Shown here: positions 1 through 6,879 of the stretch, piece by piece
How positions within the stretch are numbered: position 1 is the stretch's first letter
Layout: each line of letters opens with the position of its first letter
From: Xanthobacteraceae bacterium
GTDB lineage: Bacteria; Pseudomonadota; Alphaproteobacteria; Rhizobiales; Xanthobacteraceae
NCBI GenBank assembly: GCA_030037185.1
Contig: JASHRR010000853.1
Span: 1-9,876 of the forward strand
Direction of reading: 5' to 3'
DNA: 9,876 bases
The notes under the pieces: generated by a model
Databases searched by the model: none
The model's input: the letters and a program-made list of their open reading frames with translations, nothing else
Told to the model about the DNA's origin: nothing
Made by a program: the position numbers and the translations under genes

Positions 1-1148
1 ACTGCGGCGACGAGCCCGCCCAAACCGGCAAGCTTGGCGAGATGGTGGTCGGCATCGCCGAACAGGGCATCGATCGCGGTGAGGCGCTTGAAATAGTGGC
101 CCGCCTTGTACTCCATCGTCATGCCGATGCCGCCGTGGAGCTGGATCGCCTGCTGGCCGATAAAGCGCCCGGAGCGGCCGATCTGCACCTTGGCGGCAGC
201 GATCGCCCGCTGCCGCTCGGTTGGATCCGGCTCCTCGGCCATCATGGTGGCATAGAACGCCATGCTGCGGGCCTGCTCCAGCGCGATCAGCATTTCGGCG
301 GCACGATGCTGGAGCACCTGGAAGCTGCCGATCGGCACGCCGAACTGCTTGCGGGTCTTAACATAGTCGACCGTCATCTCATGGACCGCCGCCATGGCGC
401 CGACGGCCTCGGCCGCAAGCGCCGCGATGGCGGCATCGACCGCCTGAGCGATCAGCGGGAAGGCCCTGCCGGGCTCGCCCACCATCTGGTCCGCCGCAAC
501 CCGTACGCCCGAAAATGTGAGTTCCGCGGCGCGCAGGCCGTCGATCGTCGGATAGGCGCGGCGCGACACGCCAGCCGCATCTGCATCGACCACGAACAGT
601 CCTAATCCATTGCGATCGCGGCGCCCGCCGCCAAGGCGCGCCGACACGATGAGCTTGTCGGCGCAGTCGCCGTGAACAACGAGGCTCTTGGCGCCATCAA
701 GGACGTAGTCTCCACCGTCGCGGCGCGCCACCGCAGCGACGTCTGCGAGGTCATAGCGCGATTGACGCTCGGCATGCGCGAAGGCGAGCAGGAGGTCGCC
801 CTCCGCGATCTTCGGGATCAGGGCAGCGCGCATCGCTTCGCCGGCGCCGAGCCTCAACAAGCCGCCAGCAAGCACCACTGTCGCAAAGAACGGCTCCAGT
901 GCCAGCGCCCGCCCGAAAGCCTCCATGACGATCATGGTTTCGACCGGCCCGCCGCCGATACCGCCGTGCTTTTCTTCGAACGGCAAGCCAAGCAGGCCGA
1001 GTTCGGCGTAGCTGCGCCACAGCGTGCGGCTCCATCCCGCGCGCTCATCCATCAAACACTGCCGCGCCTCAAAGCCGTAGCGATCCGCGAGCAGGCGCTC
1101 GAGGCTCTCCTTCAAGAGACGTTGTTCGTCGGTAAAAGAGAAGTCCAT
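1..1148 (-). CDS. pimD: Acyl-CoA dehydrogenase, small subunit type (PimD-like), 3' end cut by window edge
   Basis: This is probably the second subunit of a heteromeric FAD-dependent acyl-CoA dehydrogenase acting on CoA thioesters in the cytoplasm. I translated 382 residues from the ATG at 1148 without meeting a stop; family members are usually near 380, so only a few codons should be missing. The start MDFSFTDEQR is typical of the family, and GAGG lies 7-10 bases upstream. Visible landmarks are the N-terminal helical domain, the middle beta domain (about 120-225), TRKQFGVPI (265-273, FAD-contacting region) and QLHGGIGMTMEY (336-347). The usual catalytic glutamate seems absent: the C-terminal IYEGT-like site reads LFGDA (362-366), and the alternative helix-G site reads VDAAIA (237-242). 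It follows pimC after 170 bp. Family and pairing with PimC are well supported by order; the loss of catalysis is my inference. Confidence 0.9.
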   Translation of the reverse strand, partial: MDFSFTDEQRLLKESLERLLADRYGFEARQCLMDERAGWSRTLWRSYAELGLLGLPFEEKHGGIGGGPVETMIVMEAFGRALALEPFFATVVLAGGLLRLGAGEAMRAALIPKIAEGDLLLAFAHAERQSRYDLADVAAVARRDGGDYVLDGAKSLVVHGDCADKLIVSARLGGGRRDRNGLGLFVVDADAAGVSRRAYPTIDGLRAAELTFSGVRVAADQMVGEPGRAFPLIAQAVDAAIAALAAEAVGAMAAVHEMTVDYVKTRKQFGVPIGSFQVLQHRAAEMLIALEQARSMAFYATMMAEEPDPTERQRAIAAAKVQIGRSGRFIGQQAIQLHGGIGMTMEYKAGHYFKRLTAIDALFGDADHHLAKLAGLGGLVAA

Positions 1149-1318
1149 TGAGAGCCTCAGCGTCCGATCGGATGGAACCGAAAGCGCGGCCCGCGAAAGC
1201 GGGCGATCCGGTATCCCGGGCCGCGACCGAACGCAATGCTGCGGGGTAGCGGATCGTCCGCTCGCCGGGGGTGACGGCGACAGGAGTTGGCCCGGCAGAT
1301 GCGTCGCACAGCTCGCGC
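1149..1318 (-). repeat. pimC-pimD intergenic region with nested inverted repeats
   Basis: This 170-bp gap has no convincing gene. Two overlapping hairpins exclude each other. One is CGCGGCCCG (1185-1193) with CGGGCCGCG (1217-1225), a perfect 9-bp stem. The other is GCCCGC (1189-1194) with GCGGGC (1199-1204) around a 4-base loop. The minus-strand wording GGATACCGGATCGCCCGC followed by TTTCGCGGGC resembles the short palindromic intergenic repeats common in Bradyrhizobium-type genomes, in degenerate form; that resemblance is from memory. No T-run follows the stem, so an intrinsic terminator is unlikely. It may stabilise the upstream mRNA end or simply be repeat debris. Confidence 0.5.
1155..1158 (-). 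promoter_or_regulatory. Ribosome binding site of pimD-like gene
   Basis: GAGG on the minus strand, 7-10 bases before the ATG at 1148. It supports that ATG as the start, giving the family-typical MDFSFTDEQ N-terminus. Confidence 0.6.
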
Positions 1319-2512
1319 TCACAGTCCCAATATGGCTTTGGCGAGGATATTCTTCTGAATCTCGTTGGAACCGCCATAGATCGAGACCTTGCGCCAGTTG
1401 AAATAGTGCGGCGCCAGTGGGCCTGCCCACTCAGGTCCGATCGGCGGCTCGTTCCAGCGATCGCTGTCGCGGGGTTCCTGCGGCAGCGCATAGGGGCCGA
1501 CCGCCTCCAGCAGCAGCTCGCTGATAGCTTGCTGGATTTCGCTGCCCTTGATCTTCAGGATCGATGAGGCCGGGTCAGGCTGGTGGTGGTCGCGCGCGGC
1601 GGCGACCACGCGAAGCTGGGTCATTTCAAGCGCCTTGAGCTCCACCTCGACGGCCGCGACCTTGGTCCGGAACCGCTCGTCCTCGATCAGCGGCTTGTCG
1701 CCGACGTGCGCGAGCGCCGCAATCTCCTTAAGCCGCCGGATACGCGCCTTCGACGTGCCGATGCGGGCGATGCCGGTCCGTTCGTTGCCGAGCAGGAATT
1801 TGGCGTAGTCCCAGCCCCGGTTCTCTTCGCCGACGCGGTTTTCGACCGGCACGCGCACGTCGTCAAAGAACACTTCGTTGACCTCTCGGCCTCCGTCGAT
1901 GGTCTGGATCGGCCGCACCGTAATGCCGGCCGTCTTCATGTCGATCAGGACGAAAGATATGCCCTGTTGCTTCTTTGCGGCCGGATCGGTACGCACCAGA
2001 CAGAAAATCCAGTCGGCATATTGCGCCGCGGTGGTCCAGGTCTTCTGCCCGTTGACAATGTAGTTCTCGCCGTCGCGCCGGGCCGTCGTCTTGAGCGAGG
2101 CCAGGTCGGAGCCCGCGCCGGGCTCGGAAAAGCCCTGGCACCACCAATCATCGAGATTGGCGATGCGCGGGAGATGGCGGCGCTTCTGCGTTTCGCTGCC
2201 GAACGCGATGATCACCGGCCCCACCATGTTGATGCCGAACGGCAGCGGATCGGGTGCCGGCGCCTGCTGCAGTTCCTCGTGGAAAATATACTGCTTCACC
2301 GGGCTCCAGCCGGTCCCGCCCCACGCGACCGGCCAATGCGGCACCGCCCAGCCCTTGGCGTTGAGGATGCGTTGCCAGGTGACGATGTCGTCTTTTTCGA
2401 GCCGCCGCGCCTCCACCATCTTGCGGCGGATCGGCGCCGGCAAAGCGGTGCGCATGAAGGCGCGCACGTCATCGCGGAACGCGATTTCGTCGGGCGTGAA
2501 GCGCAGGTCCAT
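1319..2512 (-). CDS. pimC: Acyl-CoA dehydrogenase, large subunit type (PimC-like)
   Basis: This 397-residue FAD-dependent acyl-CoA dehydrogenase should introduce the alpha-beta double bond in an acyl- or dicarboxyl-CoA. Signature segments are QGFSEPGAGSDLASLK (126-141), GQKTWTTAAQYADW (155-168) and the C-terminal SIYGGSNEIQKNILAKAIL (377-395). The MCAD-type catalytic glutamate position is glycine (YGGS, about 380). E244 in GNERTGIAR lies in the helix-G region where isovaleryl-CoA dehydrogenase keeps its base, so it is my candidate. The frame is open further upstream to 2767, but that stretch lies inside the thiolase gene. The ATG at 2512 gives MDLRFTPDE, the normal N-terminus, with GAGGG upstream. 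The gene starts 11 bp after the thiolase stop and is followed by the small-type dehydrogenase, the pimBCD order. Confidence 0.93.
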   Translation of the reverse strand: MDLRFTPDEIAFRDDVRAFMRTALPAPIRRKMVEARRLEKDDIVTWQRILNAKGWAVPHWPVAWGGTGWSPVKQYIFHEELQQAPAPDPLPFGINMVGPVIIAFGSETQKRRHLPRIANLDDWWCQGFSEPGAGSDLASLKTTARRDGENYIVNGQKTWTTAAQYADWIFCLVRTDPAAKKQQGISFVLIDMKTAGITVRPIQTIDGGREVNEVFFDDVRVPVENRVGEENRGWDYAKFLLGNERTGIARIGTSKARIRRLKEIAALAHVGDKPLIEDERFRTKVAAVEVELKALEMTQLRVVAAARDHHQPDPASSILKIKGSEIQQAISELLLEAVGPYALPQEPRDSDRWNEPPIGPEWAGPLAPHYFNWRKVSIYGGSNEIQKNILAKAILGL

Positions 2513-2520
2513 TGGGGCGG

Positions 2521-2525
2521 CCCTC
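2521..2525 (-). promoter_or_regulatory. Ribosome binding site of pimC-like gene
   Basis: GAGGG lies 9-13 bases before the ATG at 2512 and overlaps the thiolase stop codon (2524-2526). It fits translational coupling and favours the short start over the longer upstream frame. Confidence 0.55.
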
Positions 2526-3702
2526 AGTTTATCTCGAACAATGCCGCTGCGCCCATGCCGCCGCCGATGCACATGGTGACGACAGCCCGCTTGGCGCCGC
2601 GGCGCCGTCCTTCGAGCAGGATATGACCGGTCATGCGCGATCCGGTCATTCCAAAGGGATGGCCGATGGAGATCGAACCGCCGTCGACATTGAGACGTTC
2701 CTGGGGAATGCCCAGCCGGTCGCGGCAATAGAGCACCTGGCTGGCAAAGGCTTCGTTGAGCTCCCACAGATCGATGTCGGCGATATCGACACCGTGGCGT
2801 GACAAAAGCTTTGGAACCGCGAACACCGGGCCGATGCCCATCTCGTCGGGCTCGCAGCCGGCCACCGCAAAACCCCGGAAGATGCCTAGCGGTGTGAGCC
2901 CGCGCTTTTGCGCGAGAGCAGCATTCATGACCACGCAGACAGATGCGCCGTCAGAAAGCTGGCTCGCATTGCCGGCTGTGATGAAACCGCCGTCGCGCAC
3001 CGGTGTGAGCGCCGCAAGGCCTGCAAGCGTGGTGTCGGGACGGTTGCCCTCGTCGCTTTTTAGGGTGACCGGCTCGCGGCGCTCCGCCTTGGTTTGCTTG
3101 TCCACGACCTTCTTTGTGGTCGGCAGCGGCACGATCTCGTCAGCGAACCTGCCGGCCTGCTGGGCGGCGGCGGTGCGCCGCTGGCTCTCCAGCGAATATT
3201 CGTCCTGCGCCTGCCGGCTCACGCGATAGCGCTCCGCCACGATGTCGGCGGTCTCGATCATCGGCATCCACACTTCTGGCCTGTGCTGCTCCAGCCATTC
3301 CTCCTTTACGGGCGGCGGCCGCCCGCCGTCCTGCAGCAGGCTGATGCTTTCGAGCCCGCCGGCGACGACCACGTCGGCCTCGCCTGTGATGATGCGCTGG
3401 GCAGCGAGCGCGATGGTCTGCAGGCCCGACGAACAGAAGCGGTTGACGGTGACGCCTGGCACGGTAATCGGCAGGCCGGCCCGGATTGCCGACAGGCGGG
3501 CGATGTTGTGCCCGGTCGCCCGCTCCGGCATGCCGCACCCCATCATCACGTCCTCGACCTCGCCGGGCTCGATGCCGGCCCGCTCGAGCGCATGCTTGAC
3601 CACGTGGCCGCCGAGCACGGCGCCGTGGGTGATGTTGAAGGCACCCCGAAACGCCTTGCCGATCGGCGTGCGGGCAGTCGAAACGATGACGGCGTCAGGC
3701 AT
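2524..3702 (-). CDS. pimB: Acetyl-CoA acyltransferase (thiolase, PimB-like)
   Basis: A complete 392-residue thiolase, the usual length for the family. It cleaves 3-ketoacyl-CoA with CoA to give acetyl-CoA and a shortened acyl-CoA, or runs in reverse as a condensing enzyme. All catalytic parts are visible: the nucleophile C90 in NRFCSSGLQ, NEAFASQ (316-322), H348 in GGSISIGHPFG, and the acid/base C378 in MCIGGGMGAA. The N-terminus MPDAVIVSTARTPIGKAFRG is typical. The ATG lies inside the last codons of the ligase gene, giving an 8-bp overlap, with AAGGAA 7-12 bases upstream, so coupled translation is likely. A degradative role comes from its place between an acyl-CoA ligase and acyl-CoA dehydrogenases. 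Chain-length preference cannot be read from the sequence. Confidence 0.96.
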   Translation of the reverse strand: MPDAVIVSTARTPIGKAFRGAFNITHGAVLGGHVVKHALERAGIEPGEVEDVMMGCGMPERATGHNIARLSAIRAGLPITVPGVTVNRFCSSGLQTIALAAQRIITGEADVVVAGGLESISLLQDGGRPPPVKEEWLEQHRPEVWMPMIETADIVAERYRVSRQAQDEYSLESQRRTAAAQQAGRFADEIVPLPTTKKVVDKQTKAERREPVTLKSDEGNRPDTTLAGLAALTPVRDGGFITAGNASQLSDGASVCVVMNAALAQKRGLTPLGIFRGFAVAGCEPDEMGIGPVFAVPKLLSRHGVDIADIDLWELNEAFASQVLYCRDRLGIPQERLNVDGGSISIGHPFGMTGSRMTGHILLEGRRRGAKRAVVTMCIGGGMGAAALFEIN

Positions 3703-5485
3703 GGCGGGTTCCTTTGCTCCGCTCCTCCTCGATCAATTCCTTCTTCGACAGTTTGCCGACGCTGGTGCGCGGCAGGGCGGCGCGGGTTTCGAGGGCGGCC
3801 GGCATCTCGTGGCGGCCGAGCTTGTCGGCGAGGAAGTGGTTGAGCGCGTCGAGCGTCAAGGGCGGCGCGGCCGGCCGCAGCTTGATGAAGGCCTTGGCGG
3901 CTTCGCCGCGGTAAGGATCCGCAATCCCGATCACCAGGGCTTCCTCCACATCCGGGTGCTCGTAAATCGCCTGCTCGATCATCTGCGGATAGACGTTAAA
4001 GCCGCCAGAAAGGATCATATCCTTCTTGCGGTCGACAATGAAAAAATAGCCGTCTTCGTCCATGGTGCCGATGTCGCCGGTGAGAAAACCGCCGTCCGCA
4101 AAAGCTGCCGCCGTTTCGTCCGGCCGATTCCAGTAGCGCTGCATCACGTTCTTGCCCTTGATCCGCAGCTCGCCGACTTCGCCGGGGCCGAGCACGCGGT
4201 GTGGATCGTCGAGCGCCACCACCTCGACCGTGATCCCGGGCAGCGGAACTCCGATGGTGCCGGGCTTTGCAGGCCCGTGGAGCGGCGGGCTGGTGCCGGC
4301 CGGCGAGGTTTCGGTCATCCCCCAGCCGTTCGGCAGCGGCAGGCCCAAAATACGCGAGAAGCGCTGCGCCAGCTCGACCGGCAGCGGCGCCCCGCCGGAA
4401 CCGCAGCTGCGCAGCGCGCTGAGATCGCGCTGCGCAAGGCCCGGATAGTTGACCACCACGGCCCACATTGTGGGGACGCCCGGAAACGCGGTCACCCGGT
4501 TGATCTCGATGTCCCGCAACACCGCCTCGATGTCGAAGCGCGCGCGCAGCAGAAGCTCGTTGCCGCTGGCGAGATGGCGCAACATCACGCTGACGAGACC
4601 ATAGATGTGAAACAGCGGCAACACCACCAGCACGCGATCAGGCGGCGCATCGGCTTGCCGCTGGCCGCTGACCCAGATCCGGTAGCTCGACACGGCGGCC
4701 GTTAGATTGGCGTGGGTCAGCACCGCCGCCTTGGGAATTCCGGTGGTGGCTCCGGTGTATTGCAGCAGGGCGATGTCGTCAGCAGACACCGCCGGCCAGG
4801 CCGATGGTTTCGGCGCTTGCGCCATCAGAACCGCGAGCGGGATCGGTTCATCTCCCGCTTGTCGGGAGGTCGGGCGCAATTCGTCATCTCTCTCGGCGTG
4901 CGCTTGTGCGTCGGGCGAGGGAGCCTCTGCGTGAGTCTGGGACTGGCAAAAGGCCCCCTTTCCCCGACCCTCTCCCGGCCGGTGCGCACCGGGAGAACAG
5001 GGCGCCCACGCGCCGTCGTCGGCAACGATCACGTGATCGACGTAGCCGGCCTGCGCGAGCTTGCGAGCCTTGCCGTCAAGCCCGGACAGATTGACGGTCA
5101 CGATCGTGCGGGCGCCGCTGTCGGTGAGCTTGTGGATCAGTTCCCGCTCCGCATCGAGCGGGCTCAAGTTGACGACAGGGGCGCCGGTCCGCAGCACGCC
5201 AAAGAACGCGATCGGCTGCCACAACGTGTTCGGCAGATAGAGCGCGACCGCGCGACCGCGACCGATCCCGATATGCCGAAAAGCGGCTGCCGCCCGTGCC
5301 GTTTGGTCGCCCAGCTGGCGATAACTCAGGCGCCGGTCGCGATATTCAACTGCCGGCCGGTCCCCGTGCTCCGCAACCGCGCGGTCGAGCAATTCCGGCA
5401 GCGTCGATGTGGCAATCGGGCAGTCCCACCGCATCCCTGACGGGTAGGATTTTTCCCACGCATGGGGCCGACGGGCATCATGCAT
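3695..5485 (-). CDS. pimA: Acyl-CoA / dicarboxylate-CoA ligase (PimA-like, FadD family) with in-frame insert
   Basis: An AMP-forming ligase of 596 residues that activates a fatty or dicarboxylic acid to its CoA thioester using ATP. The adenylating-family motifs are present: P-loop YTGATTGIPK (243-252), GWGMTETS (387-394), LTGDIG (468-473), DRKKDMI (485-491), SGGFNVYP (493-500) and the catalytic lysine region PRTSVGKLSKKEL (572-584, K578). In the P-loop A246 sits where glycine is commonest. The ATG at 5485 was chosen over one at 5539 because GAGGG lies 7-11 bases before it and HAWEKSYPSGMRWD is the normal family opening. The oddity is residues about 161-213: a low-complexity segment rich in H, E, R, Q, P and A, encoded by a hairpin-bounded repeat, making the protein roughly 40 residues longer than I expect. 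It overlaps the thiolase gene by 8 bp. Confidence 0.93.
   Translation of the reverse strand: MHDARRPHAWEKSYPSGMRWDCPIATSTLPELLDRAVAEHGDRPAVEYRDRRLSYRQLGDQTARAAAAFRHIGIGRGRAVALYLPNTLWQPIAFFGVLRTGAPVVNLSPLDAERELIHKLTDSGARTIVTVNLSGLDGKARKLAQAGYVDHVIVADDGAWAPCSPGAHRPGEGRGKGAFCQSQTHAEAPSPDAQAHAERDDELRPTSRQAGDEPIPLAVLMAQAPKPSAWPAVSADDIALLQYTGATTGIPKAAVLTHANLTAAVSSYRIWVSGQRQADAPPDRVLVVLPLFHIYGLVSVMLRHLASGNELLLRARFDIEAVLRDIEINRVTAFPGVPTMWAVVVNYPGLAQRDLSALRSCGSGGAPLPVELAQRFSRILGLPLPNGWGMTETSPAGTSPPLHGPAKPGTIGVPLPGITVEVVALDDPHRVLGPGEVGELRIKGKNVMQRYWNRPDETAAAFADGGFLTGDIGTMDEDGYFFIVDRKKDMILSGGFNVYPQMIEQAIYEHPDVEEALVIGIADPYRGEAAKAFIKLRPAAPPLTLDALNHFLADKLGRHEMPAALETRAALPRTSVGKLSKKELIEEERSKGTRHA
4850..5001 (-). 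repeat. Palindromic repeat element inserted in frame in the ligase gene
   Basis: About 150 bp with a hairpin at each end. The first is CTCCCG (4852-4857) with CGGGAG (4863-4868). The second is TCTCCCGG (4971-4978) with CCGGGAGA (4989-4996), which also contains the perfect 14-bp palindrome CCGGTGCGCACCGG (4979-4992). On the minus strand its wording (CGGGAGAGGGTCGGGG, ACTCACGCAGAGGCTCCC, CGACAAGCGGGAG) strongly resembles a repeat I associate with intergenic regions of Bradyrhizobium and Rhodopseudomonas. It contains no stop in the ligase frame and encodes about 50 residues, roughly 161-213. Boundaries are approximate. Confidence 0.7.
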
Positions 5486-5491
5486 CACGCG

Positions 5492-5496
5492 CCCTC
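5492..5496 (-). promoter_or_regulatory. Ribosome binding site of pimA-like gene
   Basis: GAGGG sits 7-11 bases before the ATG at 5485. It decides this start over the in-frame ATG at 5539, whose extra 18 residues (MACCDRARVQ onward) do not look like a ligase N-terminus. Confidence 0.6.
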
Positions 5497-5578
5497 GATC
5501 GGCCCCACGCTGCACTCTGGCGCGGTCGCAACAGGCCATCCGTTCGGCGCGGCGCTCCCGGGGTCGATCGCCATTTCC

Positions 5579-6799
5579 TCAGCCACCGACCTCGCCGCGC
5601 ATGATAGGTCCGAACAGCTCGAAGCGCTCGCCGTTGAATTGCTCCATCTGCATCTGCTTGATCGGCGCAAAATCGTTCGGACCGGTGTTGATTGTCATCC
5701 CCGGCAGCAACATGCCGAGCTCAAGGTTCTTGAGGCTCGCAGCCTGCTTCATGACGTTGTCGCGGGTGAGATTATCGCCGCTTTGCTTGAGCACCGCGAC
5801 CAGAGTCTGCGCCGCCACATAACCATACACCGTGAAGGTCGATGTCTTGTCGCCATCTGGATAATATTTGTCCATGAAGGCGGACCATTCCTTGTATGCC
5901 GGGTCGTCCTTCCAGCTCGGATCGGTCGGGTCTTTGAAATAGGCGGTGCTCAGTACGCCCTTAGCATTGTCGAACCCCGCAGGTTTGAGCACCGATCCCA
6001 CCGAGTTGGAAACATTGTTGAGGAGGTGGACGGGTTTCCATCCGAGCTCGGCGATTTTCTTGATCGCCTGGGCGGCGAATTTCGGCGTCGCAACGTTAAA
6101 CACGATGTCGGCGCCCGACGCTTTGAGATTGATGACCGGAGAATCAACGGTGGCATCCGTCGTCTCATAGGGCGCCTCGGCGACGATCGGCATCTTGCCC
6201 TTGAGCCCGTCTTTCAGCCCCTTGAGGTAGTCTTTGCCGTAGTCGTCATTCTGGTAGAGGACGCCGATTTTTCCCTGCGGGTAGTTCTTTATGAGATATT
6301 GGGCATAGATGTGCGCTTCACTCTGGTAGCTCGGCTGCCAGCCCATGGTCCAGGGGAAGTGCCGGGGATCGTTCCACTTGGTGGCGCCCGTCGCAGCGAA
6401 CAGCTGCGGCACCTTCTTGGCGTTCATATATCTTTGGATCGCAGTATTATGCGCCGTTCCGAGCGACTGGAAGATGAGCAAGACCTCATCACTTTCGATC
6501 AGCTTGCGTGCCTGCTCGACCGTCTTGGGCGGGCTGTAGGCATCGTCATAGCTGATGAAATTGATCTTGCGACCGTTGACGCCGCCCTCGGCATTGACCT
6601 TGCGAATGTAGGCCGCCTCAGTCTTTCCGATCTCACCATAGGCCGAGGCCGGCCCGCTGTAGGGCATGATGTTGCCGATCTTGATTTCGTTGTCGCTTAC
6701 GCCCGGACCGTATTTTTTCTGGGCCGCCGCCGGCGTCCCTGCAATCGCCATGACGGCGGCGATTGCTGCGATCATCGACCAATGCTGATCATTTCGCAT
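5579..6799 (-). CDS. Periplasmic solute-binding protein of Liv/HAAT ABC transporter (Peripla_BP_6 type)
   Basis: A 406-residue type I periplasmic binding protein, the ligand receptor of the importer encoded just upstream. It opens with a signal peptide: a short polar start, a hydrophobic stretch (SMIAAIAAVMAIAG) and a likely cleavage near TPAAAQ. There is no lipobox, and I see no cysteine anywhere, so it should be soluble in the periplasm. The mature start SDNEIKIGNIMPYSGPASAYG and SYDDAYSPPKTVEQARKLIE are classic for this family. The frame opens from a GTG at 6826, but the ATG at 6799 has GGGGA at 7-11 bases and gives a clean signal peptide; an ATG at 6805 is also possible. The branched-chain amino acid label is only a family name. 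The pim-like genes downstream suggest a fatty, dicarboxylic or aromatic-derived acid as ligand, which is inference. Confidence 0.93.
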   Translation of the reverse strand: MRNDQHWSMIAAIAAVMAIAGTPAAAQKKYGPGVSDNEIKIGNIMPYSGPASAYGEIGKTEAAYIRKVNAEGGVNGRKINFISYDDAYSPPKTVEQARKLIESDEVLLIFQSLGTAHNTAIQRYMNAKKVPQLFAATGATKWNDPRHFPWTMGWQPSYQSEAHIYAQYLIKNYPQGKIGVLYQNDDYGKDYLKGLKDGLKGKMPIVAEAPYETTDATVDSPVINLKASGADIVFNVATPKFAAQAIKKIAELGWKPVHLLNNVSNSVGSVLKPAGFDNAKGVLSTAYFKDPTDPSWKDDPAYKEWSAFMDKYYPDGDKTSTFTVYGYVAAQTLVAVLKQSGDNLTRDNVMKQAASLKNLELGMLLPGMTINTGPNDFAPIKQMQMEQFNGERFELFGPIMRGEVGG

Positions 6800-6805
6800 T
6801 TTCAT

Positions 6806-6810
6806 TCCCC
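6806..6810 (-). promoter_or_regulatory. Ribosome binding site of solute-binding protein gene
   Basis: GGGGA lies 7-11 bases before the ATG at 6799. It touches the ATG at 6805, which would be too close for that start, so it favours 6799. Confidence 0.55.
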
Positions 6811-6850
6811 ACTCGTGAGCGATCACATCGGCCGCAGCGGGTCATCTGAG

Positions 6851-6877
6851 GTGAACCTGCGATTATAGTCGTGAACC
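6851..6877 (-). promoter_or_regulatory. Candidate promoter/operator before solute-binding protein gene
   Basis: On the minus strand a perfect TATAAT (6862-6867) stands out in GC-rich DNA. It is flanked by two identical GGTTCAC heptamers (6871-6877 and 6851-6857) with starts 20 bp apart, about two helical turns. No good -35 hexamer is visible 16-18 bp upstream, which would fit an activator-dependent promoter. It would give the binding protein, and perhaps the pim-like genes, their own transcript. Confidence 0.45.
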
Positions 6878-6879
6878 GG

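Noticed and set aside
1583..2626. Plus-strand open frame opposite the pimC-like gene
   Set aside because: It is opposite a complete acyl-CoA dehydrogenase and has no family features of its own.
2513..2767. N-terminal extension of the pimC-like protein by 85 residues
   Set aside because: The extension lies within the thiolase coding sequence in another frame, and MDLRFTPDE at 2512 is the standard start with a ribosome binding site.
3242..4705. Long plus-strand open frame opposite the thiolase and ligase genes
   Set aside because: It spans two clear genes on the other strand, with an arginine/alanine-rich, domain-free product; a GC-rich shadow.
4825..5025. Possible separate small gene within the ligase repeat (minus strand, other frame)
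   Set aside because: The frame merely reads the palindromic repeat out of phase; there is no ribosome binding site or recognisable product.
5486..5578. Possible terminator or promoter between the binding-protein gene and the ligase gene
   Set aside because: The 93-bp gap shows no stem followed by T-run and no convincing -10/-35 pair, so co-transcription is the simpler reading.
5462..6868. Long plus-strand open frame opposite the solute-binding protein gene
   Set aside because: Its product is rich in H, R, D and V with no recognisable domain, and it is the complement of a strongly conserved binding-protein gene. High GC at third codon positions leaves such antisense frames open.
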